64,000 bases of DNA from Mycoavidus sp. B2-EB (GTDB taxonomy: Bacteria > Pseudomonadota > Gammaproteobacteria > Burkholderiales > Burkholderiaceae): assembly GCF_014218255.1 (NCBI RefSeq), contig NZ_AP021872.1, positions 1,488,001 through 1,552,000 on the forward strand, given 5' to 3'. Under the pieces are notes generated by a model. It was given only the letters and a program-made list of their open reading frames with translations, was not told the origin of the DNA and searched no databases. Below, piece after piece: positions 39,813 through 49,392 of the stretch; the first letter of the stretch is position 1, and every line of letters starts with the position of its first letter. A program made the translations under genes and the position numbers.

Positions 39813-39876
39813 TACAAAATTGCCTATTCAAATGAGCACTCTCTATTTTCTAGCGGCCGGCGGAAAAAACCACACG

Positions 39877-41637
39877 CTAACCATGGTCTTGATTATCATG
39901 AAAAGTTTCACGCAACACAATTTGTAATCTAGCATGAACCCGCACAAACCAGCGCCACAGTACCACAAGTAAAAGCGCGGCGCAGGCTAAAACTGCAATC
40001 AATAAATCGACTGGAGGTAGAATCCGTCCGCTTAAAGCCACCACCCATAAAAATACGCCAAACATCGCAATCGCTGGCACAAGTTCAGCCAGCGCATAAC
40101 GGATACTGGTCGTAAAACGCCCGGTGACCGCTGGTCGCACGCTAATTTCGGCTAACAAAAGCGCCAGCGATTTAAGCTTACGGTAGATTGCAACCAAAAA
40201 AGGCATCGAGATCGCCAGCGCCGCACTCCACCACAAAACGTTTTGGATTCTCTCATCCGGCACCCGAGCGTTAACCCAGTCATCAACCCGGATCGCAAAA
40301 TAAGAAACCCCGATAAAGATAGCCGCAACCAGCGCAAGGTTAATCGCAATCTGTAGCACAATATTGCGTACCACTCTAAACACCGCGGCATTATCGCCAG
40401 TGGGCTGCAAGTTGGATAACCATTGCGCGTAATTAGAAAATAAGCTGACCACTGGACGCGGCAAAATCTCCGCAATACGCTGCGTCAGAGGATCGGCAGC
40501 CCGAATCAGATAAGGCGTAAACAACGTTGTTAGCGCAGAAACCGCAACCGCAACCGGATAAAGAAAATCGCTGGTCACATGCAAAGATACACCCAACGCC
40601 GCAATAATGAACGAAAACTCGCCAATTTGCGCCACGCTCATCCCCACTCTCATTGAAGTGCGGCCATCGCAACCCGCGACGAAGGTGCCAAGTCCGCAGG
40701 TGAGAATTTTGCCAAATACCACTGCCACCGTAATCACTGCAATCGGCCAAGCATGGTCCACCAGCGCGCGTAAATCCAACATCAACCCGATCGTCACGAA
40801 GAAGATTGCGCTAAACATATCGCGGAGCGGCGCAACCACCCGCTCAATCGAATGGAGCGCGCGTGATTCAGCCATAATTGCGCCGATTAAGAAGGCTCCA
40901 AGCGCAATACTATAATCCAGTTTAACGACGATTAAACAAAACCCAAAGCACAAGCCAAGCACTGTAATCAGCAGCATCTCATCGCGTTTAAAACGGGCCA
41001 CATATTGCAATAAACGCGGCACAAGCAGTAGCCCAAGCACCAATGATACGACCATAAACAACATGAGACGCGCAAGCGTGATCACTACACTGCCCGCATC
41101 TACCGAACCACTACTCGCAATCCCCGAAAGCAACGCAATCATCGCAATCGCAAGGATATCTTCAACAATTAAGATACCAAATACAGTTTGCGCAAAACGC
41201 TCACGCTTTAAACCCAGCTCATCTAGCGCCTTGACAATAATCGTCGTAGACGAAATTGCTAGCATGGCCCCCAGAAAAAGCGCATCCATGGTTTTCCAGC
41301 CAAAGGCGCGGCCAATTTCATAGCCGAGCCATAGCATCAGAACAATCTCCGATAATGCGGCAACAATCGCGGTTACGCCAACTTTAACCAGCTTGCGCAA
41401 ACTGAATTCAAGCCCTAGCGAAAACATCAGAAAAACTACGCCAAGCTCGCCTAGCGTATGAATCGAGGTTTCATCGCCAATTAACTCAAACGGTGGCGTA
41501 TGGGGTCCAATAATGACCCCCGCGGCAATGTAACCCAGCACAACGGGCTGCTTAAAACGATGAAAAAGTACGGTAACAATCCCCGCGATCAGCATGATCA
41601 CCGCCAGATCATGAATAAAACCAATGGTATGCTGCAT
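39877..41637 (-). CDS. Kef/CPA2-type cation:proton antiporter
   Basis: A 586-residue inner-membrane protein with about 12 hydrophobic segments in its first 400 residues, matching the Na+/H+ exchanger (KefB/YbaL) domain. It includes the LGELGVVFLMFSLGLEFSL motif and the GAMLAISSTTIIVKAL and SIALGAFLIGAIMAES segments. Further membrane helices follow (residues about 420-570) in place of the cytosolic RCK/TrkA-N domain of KefB/KefC, so glutathione gating of the classical kind is not expected. The transported ion cannot be deduced. Confidence 0.88.
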   Translation of the reverse strand: MQHTIGFIHDLAVIMLIAGIVTVLFHRFKQPVVLGYIAAGVIIGPHTPPFELIGDETSIHTLGELGVVFLMFSLGLEFSLRKLVKVGVTAIVAALSEIVLMLWLGYEIGRAFGWKTMDALFLGAMLAISSTTIIVKALDELGLKRERFAQTVFGILIVEDILAIAMIALLSGIASSGSVDAGSVVITLARLMLFMVVSLVLGLLLVPRLLQYVARFKRDEMLLITVLGLCFGFCLIVVKLDYSIALGAFLIGAIMAESRALHSIERVVAPLRDMFSAIFFVTIGLMLDLRALVDHAWPIAVITVAVVFGKILTCGLGTFVAGCDGRTSMRVGMSVAQIGEFSFIIAALGVSLHVTSDFLYPVAVAVSALTTLFTPYLIRAADPLTQRIAEILPRPVVSLFSNYAQWLSNLQPTGDNAAVFRVVRNIVLQIAINLALVAAIFIGVSYFAIRVDDWVNARVPDERIQNVLWWSAALAISMPFLVAIYRKLKSLALLLAEISVRPAVTGRFTTSIRYALAELVPAIAMFGVFLWVVALSGRILPPVDLLIAVLACAALLLVVLWRWFVRVHARLQIVLRETFHDNQDHG

Positions 41638-41798
41638 GCAGTATATGTCCTTGAAGGCAGATACAATAATGTAATTAAATTAAGCCACCGCGCTAAAAAA
41701 CAGCGCTTATCCCCGAACTATAGCTTAAGCGAACAGCGATTGTGGTCACTTCGCGCTACAATAGTTTTTAATTTAGCGATTCCATTTTATCCATTTTC

Positions 41799-42323
41799 AT
41801 GAATCCAAGGTTCAACTGGCTCCGCTCACCCCGTTTACTTGGGCTAAGTGGCCTAATTAGTATCGCATTTCTAAGCGGTGCATTTTATCTTCAATTTTTT
41901 GAAAACGAAGCTCCGTGCCCATTATGCATCTTACAGCGCTATGCCTATATATTGATTGCGCTTTTTGCGCTAACCGGCGCTAGCGTGCGCCAACGCCGCC
42001 TGAACTTAGCGCTACACGGATTCACCCTGATTGCAACCATCGGCGGCATCGTTGCAGCGGCGCGCCAAATCTGGGTCCTTAAACATCCATTCTTTAGCTG
42101 TGGCTTCGACATTTTTCGCCCGATTGTCGACAACCTTCCCTTGGCCTGGATTCTACCGTCCGCGTTTACCGCTAGCCGATTATGCGAAGTACCCTATGCA
42201 CCGATTCTCGGACTTTCGCTGCCAACTTGGTCGTTAATCGGCTATTTGTCGATCTTTGCGTTGGTGAGTGTTAGCCTCATTTCATCATGCAAACTTGGCA
42301 GCGCAGCAAAAAGCTCGTTATAA
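41799..42323 (+). CDS. dsbB: Disulphide bond formation protein B
   Basis: DsbB reoxidises periplasmic DsbA by passing electrons to quinone. The 174-residue membrane protein has four hydrophobic segments, the first redox pair in CPLCILQRYAY (about residues 36-46), the second pair in FFSCGFD and SRLCEVPYA, and the quinone-site Arg of QRYAY. Length is normal. A strong tRNA promoter overlaps its last codons. dsbA is not in the window. Confidence 0.93.
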   Translation: MNPRFNWLRSPRLLGLSGLISIAFLSGAFYLQFFENEAPCPLCILQRYAYILIALFALTGASVRQRRLNLALHGFTLIATIGGIVAAARQIWVLKHPFFSCGFDIFRPIVDNLPLAWILPSAFTASRLCEVPYAPILGLSLPTWSLIGYLSIFALVSVSLISSCKLGSAAKSSL

Positions 42324-42324
42324 T
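42295..42324 (+). promoter_or_regulatory. Promoter of tRNA-Thr
   Basis: TTGGCA (42295-42300) and TATAAT (42319-42324) with an 18-base spacer form a near-consensus sigma-70 promoter, 10 bases before the tRNA 5' end. The -10 box overlaps the dsbB stop codon. Confidence 0.8.
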
Positions 42325-42334
42325 CGCCGCTCTT

Positions 42335-42410
42335 GCCGGAATAGCTCAGTTGGTAGAGCAGCGCATTCGTAATGCGAAGGTCGGGGGTTCGACTCCTCTT
42401 TCCGGCACCA
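42335..42410 (+). tRNA. tRNA-Thr (anticodon CGT)
   Basis: A 76-base cloverleaf: acceptor stem GCCGGAA/TTCCGGC, D arm AGCTCAGTTGGTAGAGC, anticodon stem GCGCA/TGCG around the loop with CGT, T arm with GGTTCGACTCC, and an encoded 3' ACCA. CGT reads ACG threonine codons. It follows dsbB, as commonly seen in Burkholderiaceae. Confidence 0.97.
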
Positions 42411-42443
42411 TTTGTCATAAATGGTAGTCACAAAACTCTCTTG

Positions 42444-42487
42444 AAAAACCCGCCAGTCACGCATTCAAAGTGTTTGGCGGTGGCGGG
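42444..42487 (-). terminator. Rho-independent terminator of elbB
   Basis: On the minus strand CCCGCCA (from 42487) pairs with TGGCGGG (to 42449) and is followed by TTTTT (42448-42444). It lies 12 bases after the elbB stop. The loop is long (about 25 bases) with an alternative shorter pairing inside it. It also separates elbB from the convergent tRNA gene. Confidence 0.6.
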
Positions 42488-42499
42488 CCTCATGTCAGT

Positions 42500-43165
42500 T
42501 TAAATCAATTCCAATACCTTCTTAACCAACGCATCAATTCCTTGCGCAACCCCTACGATTGATGCATCTTCGCGCATATACCCCGGCGTAGTCACTACTT
42601 TGTGCTTACTGTCGACCACAATCGCATCCGTCGCGCAAATCACATGCTGCCCACCCACCTTCTCAATCATTGCCGCCAAATGACTGTCATTACCAATGGT
42701 TAGGCGCACAGGTTGATCAGTCAGATTTTTGAATAATTTAGGGAGGAGTGCCGGAGCAATACAGATAAATCCAGTGGGTTTGCCCGCTTTATACATTTCT
42801 TGGATTAATTGACTAAGCTCTGGCTCAATCAAGCAATCGCTTCCCTGCGTAGCAAAGTCACTTAAATTTTTCGCCACCCCAGAACCACCCGGTAAAACTA
42901 GAGCATCTAACAGAGTAGGATCCGCGTCGGAAAGAGCCTTGACTTTACCGCGAGCAATGCGCGCCGACTCCACTAAAACATTACGTTTTTCGGTAGTCGT
43001 TTCACCCGATAAGTGATTGATCACATGAAGTTGCGGTTTATCTGGCGCAAAACAAATAGCCTGCGCACCAGCGCGTTCTATAGCCAACAAAGTGAATACG
43101 GACTCGTGTATTTCGGCACCATCAAAAACACCGCAACCACTTAAAACTACGCCAATTCGTTTCAT
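42500..43165 (-). CDS. elbB: ElbB-type DJ-1/PfpI superfamily protein (glyoxalase III-like)
   Basis: A 221-residue protein of the ElbB group, linked to isoprenoid yield and reported as a glyoxalase-like enzyme in E. coli. The start VGVVLSGCGVFDGAEIHES type segment, the LDALVLPGGSGVAKNL motif and the nucleophile-elbow GFICIAPALLP with its Cys (about residue 137) identify it. A strong GGGAGG ribosome site precedes the ATG. Confidence 0.9.
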   Translation of the reverse strand: MKRIGVVLSGCGVFDGAEIHESVFTLLAIERAGAQAICFAPDKPQLHVINHLSGETTTEKRNVLVESARIARGKVKALSDADPTLLDALVLPGGSGVAKNLSDFATQGSDCLIEPELSQLIQEMYKAGKPTGFICIAPALLPKLFKNLTDQPVRLTIGNDSHLAAMIEKVGGQHVICATDAIVVDSKHKVVTTPGYMREDASIVGVAQGIDALVKKVLELI

Positions 43166-43266
43166 CGCACCTCCCTTTTGATACGCTTTTCGATATACAT
43201 GGTGATTCCTATAGGTGAATTTTATTTATCAAACAAGATATTGGATACCGCCGATGCTAGCCTTCA

Positions 43267-43902
43267 TCAAAAAGACGAGCCTGGTTCGTGTAAAAATGCT
43301 TCTTCTTCGGCACTGGACACTCGCCCCAAAATAGCATTTCGATGCGGATAGCGCCCAAATCGCGTCATCACCTCTGCGTGCTTAAGCGCCCAGGTTAGAG
43401 GAGCACTTAGACCGGTTTCAGACTTAAGCACCTCGAACAAGCGCACAGATTCACGCTGGCCGTGCATAGACTCATCATGCTCAAACGGCATATAAACAAA
43501 CCAACGGTGATAGGGCGTTGGCAAACAGCGATCTTCGGCACTGCCAACCAGCGTCAGCGCGACTTCAAGCGCACGCGCATCAGAGGCAAATGCACGCGCC
43601 GTACCGCGATATAAATTGCGCGAGAATTGATCCAACAATACGATCAACGCACATGCCCCCAATGGGGTCCTGGCCCATGCATCGCATTGTCCAGCCATAG
43701 CGCTCTCATGCACGGCCTCAAAGCGGCTACGAATCACCGCATCTATTGCATCAGATTGGCTAAACCATAAAGCGCGGTCGCCGCCATATTCTGCCGAGCC
43801 TGGCGCGCCAAACCAAAAATCAAGTATCTCACATGCACCTGGCGCCAGTATTGCCCGCTCTTGTGCAGTTTCGTCAAGGGATTGCTCAGATTTAGCATTC
43901 AT
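43267..43902 (-). CDS. DUF924 family protein
   Basis: A 211-residue helical protein of the DUF924/TPR-like family with no known reaction. Family hallmarks are ILDFWFG near the N terminus, DRALWFSQSDAID, the LDQFSRNLYRG motif at about residues 90-100, and YMPFEHDESM further on. It is complete. It follows no clear operon partner, with elbB 100 bases downstream on the same strand. Confidence 0.88.
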   Translation of the reverse strand: MNAKSEQSLDETAQERAILAPGACEILDFWFGAPGSAEYGGDRALWFSQSDAIDAVIRSRFEAVHESAMAGQCDAWARTPLGACALIVLLDQFSRNLYRGTARAFASDARALEVALTLVGSAEDRCLPTPYHRWFVYMPFEHDESMHGQRESVRLFEVLKSETGLSAPLTWALKHAEVMTRFGRYPHRNAILGRVSSAEEEAFLHEPGSSF

Positions 43903-44201
43903 CGTATTTAAGATTAGCCTATGGAGTTAGAGTAAATGTCATGACGACCCAATTATTATCCGTCCAAATTAGAGCATGCGCTATTCTATAAACTTGCCCC
44001 CGTATCACTCAATCCAAAACCTTATTTAGGCTCATCCATTCTTAACGTATGGGCCTGCGTAGGAAAAAGTATAGCAAGGCACTGTGAGAGAGTTGATCTT
44101 TGTAAGGCTCAAGCGTTAGCGTTTACTCAACTCATGGCCAGCAAGAATGTGCAAGCTAGATGCAGCCAAAGCGATTAAAAATGTAGCTCAAGCAAAATGA
44201 A

Positions 44202-44227
44202 ATAGAGAGGGAAAAATCCCCCTCTAT
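44202..44227 (-). terminator. Rho-independent terminator of the GDSL esterase gene
   Basis: ATAGAG/CTCTAT arms with additional G/C pairs (44202-44211 against 44218-44227) and an A/T loop. On the minus strand a T-rich run (TTTCATTTT) follows. It is 19 bases after the GDSL gene stop. The rest of the gap 43903-44245 (343 bases) shows nothing else. Confidence 0.7.
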
Positions 44228-44245
44228 CAAGCACGTCAGTTGATG

Positions 44246-45373
44246 TCAGTGAGTGGCTGTAGCAAGCCGTTCTTGAACATAAGCGGCAAAACGTGCGTGC
44301 AAGCGTGTTGTAGGATGCACTCCGTCAGCAAACATATAAGTTTGATCTGCATTTGGCACGGTGTAGATGCTAGGCGAGCAGAAAAGCGAACTGCCGAATT
44401 GCGGCGGCAAGAGCTGAAAATTACATGCGACACCTGTATTACCGACACTGAAACCTTCTGCTTGATAAGAAGCCAGCATCCGATTAAAGAAGCTAAACGC
44501 ATCAACCGTAATGATGACATTAGCCACCGCGGGTTGCTGTGCTTGTAGCGCCCGCGCCAGCGTATCATTAAATAACACCGTCAATTGCGTCAAGGCTACA
44601 CCACTATCCGGCCGGGTTATACCGAATGGCGTTCTACCGACATCGGATACATTAACCACAACCACTCGGCGCGCCCCTGCTTTAACCATCGACTGAGCCA
44701 CTCTAGCAAGCGCATTCGCTGCCGTCGTCACATTATCAGCCGCCGTAGTAGGAGCCATTTTATTTTCAGCGACGGCTTTTTCATTTATCTTGATATCATT
44801 GCCACCACCATTCAGTAGAATAATCTGATTCGGTTTAAAGTTGCCATGTACATCTAGATAACTTTGGACTTGAGCCGCCACCGGCATGGTAATTGCCCCT
44901 AAATTATTGGGCTGATGGCCCTCCCCCGTAGGATCGATCACCCGAGAGCCGCCTTGCGCATAACCGTAGCCATCAGGATTGGCTGTAATGGGTACGCCAA
45001 AGCCGCCGGTAAACGCCGGACTGAGTGTCGCACCATAATAACTCGCCACCACTTGCGTCCATACTTGCCCTGGGTTGGTGGTAAAGCGCCCGCCCCCAAG
45101 GTTTGAGGCTATCGGTGCATATGTCCCTACATCTGACAAGCTATCGCCAAATGATACGATTTGATAATGGGTAGCCGGCGGATTGATAATGTCATCAGGC
45201 ATTATGCCATCTCCTCCGCCACACGCTGTGAGCACCATTGGTATAGCAAGCGCCAGAGCACTGAATACGCACCGCAGGTTCTTTCCGTTGCTGATTTTTT
45301 TATGCGTCCGCGCCACTCGCAGATGCGCCTTGGAAGGATCAAAAGCACCATGCTGGTAAAGATCGTGATTCAT
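44246..45373 (-). CDS. SGNH/GDSL hydrolase lipoprotein (esterase/lipase)
   Basis: A 375-residue exported esterase. The N terminus carries an unusual 30-residue polar lead, then a hydrophobic segment ending in the lipobox VLTAC (Cys about residue 51), so it should be lipid-anchored. SGNH blocks are visible: SFGDSLSDVGTY (nucleophile Ser), the Gly block, LNGGGNDIK (Asn block) and the Asp-x-x-His end in FADGVHPTTRLHA. There is no beta-barrel autotransporter domain. An internal ATG might be the true start. A role in host lipid or ester use is possible but unproven. Confidence 0.83.
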   Translation of the reverse strand: MNHDLYQHGAFDPSKAHLRVARTHKKISNGKNLRCVFSALALAIPMVLTACGGGDGIMPDDIINPPATHYQIVSFGDSLSDVGTYAPIASNLGGGRFTTNPGQVWTQVVASYYGATLSPAFTGGFGVPITANPDGYGYAQGGSRVIDPTGEGHQPNNLGAITMPVAAQVQSYLDVHGNFKPNQIILLNGGGNDIKINEKAVAENKMAPTTAADNVTTAANALARVAQSMVKAGARRVVVVNVSDVGRTPFGITRPDSGVALTQLTVLFNDTLARALQAQQPAVANVIITVDAFSFFNRMLASYQAEGFSVGNTGVACNFQLLPPQFGSSLFCSPSIYTVPNADQTYMFADGVHPTTRLHARFAAYVQERLATATH

Positions 45374-45737
45374 ATTTGCAAAGCCACACTTAACAAATGA
45401 ATGAACCGGTTAGCCAACAGGGGCGTCCCCGGAGGACGGTGATGCATAGTGCTCATCACGTGCCATGTCACAATGAATAAAGCAGCTATCTAGCCCAATT
45501 ATTGGATTTGGAGATTGGCGTTACAGATAGCGCGCGAAGAATTGTGGCGCAAAGCGCAGTAAGAAAAAGTGAGGGGCTGTTGCAAAACGTAACGAGCCAA
45601 TGCGAATCCAAGCGTTGGCTTTTCTTGGCAGAGCGTAACGTGCAGGTTTGGGTGGCAATCGACCGTTTAAGCCGAGTGCTCGTTGCAATGATGCAATGTA
45701 TTCAAGTGACAGATCAGAGAGAAGATACGTTATCTTT
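45374..45737. other. Gene-poor gap with a possible IS end
   Basis: 364 bases without a supportable gene. Short frames exist on both strands but lack family features. A GGGGCTGTTGCAAAAC motif near 45575 resembles the outer ends of some IS6/IS5-type elements. No matching inverted partner or transposase was found, so this remains only a hint of a lost insertion. Confidence 0.3.
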
Positions 45738-47249
45738 TTAATGCAATCTTTGGTAGACCCATTCAAGGAGTGCATCATGAGCGGCCTGCGCAGCGGGTGC
45801 GCGTGGATCATTAATCATACTGACAACAATATAGCTAGCGCCGTTTGCTGCGCTCACATAACCCGCTATCGCGCGCACCTCATTAAGCGTACCGGTTTTG
45901 ATCCGTGCTCGCCCCACCAGCGGCGTATTGAGCAAGCGATAGCGCATGGTCCCATCCACGCCTACAATCGGCAATGATTCTACAAAAGCTTGAGCCACTG
46001 AACTTTGATTCGCCGCCCGTAACAATGCGGCTAACGAGCGGGCGCTGATGCGCGCTTCATTTGACAGACCTGAACCATTAGAGATAACCAGCTCAGGCAT
46101 GGTGAGGCTCGTGCGGTGCAGCCATTGTTTAATCGCCCCCACTGATTTGGCGAGATCCGCTGGCGGCTTAGCGCTTTGTGCGCCAATCGTCAAGAAAAGA
46201 TTATTCGCCATCGAGTTATTTGAGAATTTATTGATATCTTGCACAATCTCAGCCAACACCGGCCCTTTATGCAACCCAACAAGCTTTGCTTCGTTCAAAT
46301 GCGGCCCTTCGCGCACGTGTCCGCTGAAAGTCCCACCTGATTGCCGCCATAAAGCCAAAAAACCTCTCGCGAAAAACTGCGTATGATCCAACACTGAAAC
46401 ACTTTTCACCCGAGTCCCGCAAGCCAATGGGTACTCACCAGAAAACGCTACGCGCGTGCTGCCGTCCGCTGTAAACTGCACGGCAGGAACAACCGCAGCA
46501 GGCCCGCCCGCACACGCGCCAGGCGTGATGTGCAAAGTATCGGTAATATATAACTGCTCAAGCGGGGGTGTAGCCATAATCAGCATTTCCCCATTGGCTT
46601 GTGGCGTAAGCGTGAAAGTGAGCGACTTAAACGCATATAACAAAGGATCCGGATTCACTTTATAGGGCGCATTCGCATTCTCATCAAACCACTTGACATA
46701 ACGCGTCGAGTCGGCGAAATAACTTTTATCTAACACCAGATCTCCCTCAATACTCACCACCCCGGCTTGACGGATTTGTTCAACCAGGTCAATTAACTCT
46801 TCGGGAATCAGTTTAGGATCGCCGCTGCCTTTGATATATAAATTACCTCGTAATATGCCATTTTTGAGCTCGCCATCCGCATAGGCTTTGGTCTGCCAAC
46901 GAAAATCCGGGCCTAGTATAGAAAGCCCTGCGAAAGTCGTCAGCAACTTGATCGTCGACGCAGGAATCATGGCTCGCTTAGCGTTCACCGAGAGAATTGG
47001 CCGTGCTTCATCAATCCGCTCGACCACCACGCTCATAGAAGATGGCAGCACGCCTGCCTGCAACAAAGCGGTGCGCACCGTAGGAGGTAAGACACCGGTC
47101 GCAATTACAGGGGCTTTGGGGTGAGGGGGTCTCGCATGCACATTGGCTATATTTATAATGGCGCCTAAGCAAATTGACGCCAATATAAGAGCCACGCGAC
47201 ACCCAACTTGGGCTACCCGCGGCAATCGACGTAGGGTAGAAAATCGCAT
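45738..47249 (-). CDS. dacB: D-alanyl-D-alanine carboxypeptidase/endopeptidase (PBP4 family)
   Basis: A periplasmic class C low-molecular-mass penicillin-binding protein that trims or cuts peptidoglycan cross-links. The 503-residue protein has an N-terminal hydrophobic signal segment, the active-site SxxK in PASTIKLL (about residue 80), SxN in KFSNNSMANN and the KTG in RIKTGTLNEVRAIAGY. An inserted domain between SxxK and SxN is as in DacB. The frame is open from a TTG at 47255, but ATG 47249 is the first proper start. Its muropeptide products feed the AnmK/AmgK/MurU route. Confidence 0.93.
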   Translation of the reverse strand: MRFSTLRRLPRVAQVGCRVALILASICLGAIINIANVHARPPHPKAPVIATGVLPPTVRTALLQAGVLPSSMSVVVERIDEARPILSVNAKRAMIPASTIKLLTTFAGLSILGPDFRWQTKAYADGELKNGILRGNLYIKGSGDPKLIPEELIDLVEQIRQAGVVSIEGDLVLDKSYFADSTRYVKWFDENANAPYKVNPDPLLYAFKSLTFTLTPQANGEMLIMATPPLEQLYITDTLHITPGACAGGPAAVVPAVQFTADGSTRVAFSGEYPLACGTRVKSVSVLDHTQFFARGFLALWRQSGGTFSGHVREGPHLNEAKLVGLHKGPVLAEIVQDINKFSNNSMANNLFLTIGAQSAKPPADLAKSVGAIKQWLHRTSLTMPELVISNGSGLSNEARISARSLAALLRAANQSSVAQAFVESLPIVGVDGTMRYRLLNTPLVGRARIKTGTLNEVRAIAGYVSAANGASYIVVSMINDPRAPAAQAAHDALLEWVYQRLH

Positions 47250-47432
47250 TATCAAAATGACTAAGCTCCGCTTGGACGAAGACTATAAAGATACGCAGCA
47301 GCCTAATGCAAAAAACCTTTGGGTGCAATCAAAAGACTCTTGCAAAAGTTTCAATCCTGGGCAGATGCGAGCATCTGCTAGTAAAATATCGTTTAAAAAC
47401 GATTATGCTTAATTATTCATATAATATTTCTC

Positions 47433-47897
47433 ATGCCAATCAAGCCTACTTATCACGCAAGATCCAACTGGAGTCCTGCCATTACCCTGATCGCCGCACT
47501 CAGCATTTGCTTAGGAGGCTATAGTGCTCAGGCTCAACCCAGCCATGATAGTTCCTCCGGCCTGCCACAACCCCAAAGTCAAGGCAAGGTCATCTTTATT
47601 TCAGGCGGGGTTGGGCCAAATGAGTCAAAAGCGATACTCAATGTAGTCAAACGTTGGCCCCTATTACTCAGCTTTAGCAGCCCAAATCGCGACTATTTAA
47701 CTGGAGTGCGCGTTTATATTACAGATCAACATGGCGGCGAAGTACTACAAGCTGATTCGCGCGGCCCTTATATGTTGGTGAACTTGCCCTCAGGCGAGTA
47801 TATTGTACGGGTGCGTTATCAAGAAAATGAACAAACCCAGCCGATTAAAGTGGCCGGCAAAGGCGAAGCGCGCATCACTTTTTTATGGAACGCTTAA
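47433..47897 (+). CDS. Small exported protein with a carboxypeptidase-regulatory-like (Ig-like) domain
   Basis: A 154-residue protein with a signal peptide (hydrophobic core about residues 16-30, cleavage near SAQAQ). A compact beta-rich domain follows, with GVRVYITDQHGGEV, GPYMLVNLPSGEYIVRVRY and a final strand ITFLWNA. The pattern is that of CarboxypepD_reg-like beta-sandwiches used as periplasmic modules. Its ligand or partner is unknown. It is convergent with the Sua5 gene. Confidence 0.65.
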   Translation: MPIKPTYHARSNWSPAITLIAALSICLGGYSAQAQPSHDSSSGLPQPQSQGKVIFISGGVGPNESKAILNVVKRWPLLLSFSSPNRDYLTGVRVYITDQHGGEVLQADSRGPYMLVNLPSGEYIVRVRYQENEQTQPIKVAGKGEARITFLWNA

Positions 47898-47942
47898 CCT
47901 TAAACATTTTTCTGATCGCGTTTCTCACACCAGCGAGAAACG

Positions 47943-49088
47943 TTATTGCGTCAAGTCAAACGCTGCGGCAGCCCGACTCAAACGGTCATTGAGCGCAGCC
48001 CACTCTGCTGCAGCCGGTAGTTTTTCGATCAAGATACGCTTAGCATCCGTATTTTCCAGTTCGCGCAGCAGATTATAGAGCTTACGTGCATACGTACGGG
48101 GTTCTTCTGGCGCAAGAATAATACGCACTTCGGCGCATTGTGCCCACGGTGTTGCGCACCGCTCAGCCAAAGGCGCGCGCGCAATCACCACAACCGGTTG
48201 GCCTTGAGTGCGCACTCTCAGCGCTTGCATGATTTCATCTGCCGTGAGTAAAGCGAGCGGGATACGCGGCGCATAGTGCGCACGTAGCGTACCCGAAACG
48301 CGTGGTGCGCTCTCGCCACTCTTTGCAGGCAACGCTTCTTTTTCTTCTTCTGCCGGTACTGCATTGAGCTGCATAGGCAATTGCGGCATTTCCCCCAACA
48401 CTTCAGCGAGCTGCTCGGCGCTAATGCCCCCGGGGCGCAACAGCGCTGGAAACCCCCGCGATACATCTAAAATGGTCGATTCAATCCCGACTGCGCATGC
48501 CCCACCATCCAGGATGGGTACAGTGGCTCCGAATTCATCGTAGACATGTTGGGCGCGCGTTGGACTAACGCGGCCAAAGCGATTAGCGGACGGCGCTGCC
48601 ACCCCTCCTTGCCCACGCTCACGTTTGCCGCCTGGCCCGCGAAAAGCGCATAACAACGCCTGCGCCACCGGATGCGCCGGACAGCGCAGCCCAATTGAAG
48701 ACTGACCACCGCTTACCGCATCTGGAATATGGGCAGCACGTAAGAGAATCAGGGTCAGCGGCCCAGGCCAAAATGCATCAATCAACGCCCGCGCGCTCGA
48801 CGGAAGCGCTCCACTGACCCAGTAAGCAAGATCTGCATTGGGAGCAAGATGCACAATCACCGGATGATTCAAAGGTCGGCCTTTAGCTGCATAAATCCGC
48901 GCAATTGCCGCTGGGTTCTCTGCATCCGCGCCAAGGCCATAGACAGTTTCAGTTGGAAACGCAAGCAACTCCCCTCTTTCAAGCACGTGAGCTGCATGCG
49001 CAATGCCGCTTCCGTCAACGGGCAAAGCTGTAGGTGGGCTACCCCCTGAATCAGACAAGATGAACTTGGACAAGAAGTTATCGTGCAT
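47943..49088 (-). CDS. L-threonylcarbamoyladenylate synthase, Sua5 type
   Basis: This enzyme makes threonylcarbamoyl-AMP for t6A37 of ANN-decoding tRNAs. The 381-residue protein has the YrdC domain (FPTETVYGLGADA, YAAKGRPLNHPVIVH, the SANRFGRVSPT motif) and the extra C-terminal Sua5 domain (about residues 255-380). It is therefore the long Sua5 form rather than TsaC. An AGGAGG ribosome site precedes the ATG. In related genomes it follows purK directly; here 8.6 kb of accessory DNA lies between them. Confidence 0.93.
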   Translation of the reverse strand: MHDNFLSKFILSDSGGSPPTALPVDGSGIAHAAHVLERGELLAFPTETVYGLGADAENPAAIARIYAAKGRPLNHPVIVHLAPNADLAYWVSGALPSSARALIDAFWPGPLTLILLRAAHIPDAVSGGQSSIGLRCPAHPVAQALLCAFRGPGGKRERGQGGVAAPSANRFGRVSPTRAQHVYDEFGATVPILDGGACAVGIESTILDVSRGFPALLRPGGISAEQLAEVLGEMPQLPMQLNAVPAEEEKEALPAKSGESAPRVSGTLRAHYAPRIPLALLTADEIMQALRVRTQGQPVVVIARAPLAERCATPWAQCAEVRIILAPEEPRTYARKLYNLLRELENTDAKRILIEKLPAAAEWAALNDRLSRAAAAFDLTQ

Positions 49089-49392
49089 GGACGAAACCTC
49101 CTAACCTAAATCGGCAAACAAAATTAAAAAAAACGGTTAACACAGTATGGCACATAGAAAAAGCACTCGTTAGCCCACAATACCATGAATTTTACTTCCA
49201 GCGGTGTCTGTGAGAGGTGGGCCAGATTTAACCAAAGTAAGCTGTTAGTGATCAATTTACTACAAAATGACGGTTGCTCTAAATGAAAACCAAGCAACGC
49301 CTAAACCAGCAGTCTAATAGATGTACAGCACGTTCGTTTTTAAGTCGTGGCAGTTGAAAAATCGACCTTCAGCAGAAAACTGGAACAGCATA

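Noticed and set aside
41500..41802. 100-codon plus-strand frame over the start of the Kef-type gene
   Set aside because: It is mainly antisense to the strongly supported antiporter gene and has no recognisable features.
45502..45811. Opposing small frames with a GGGGCTGTTGCAAAAC motif as an insertion sequence
   Set aside because: No inverted partner end, no transposase motif and no target duplication could be seen; kept only as a hint in the gap description.
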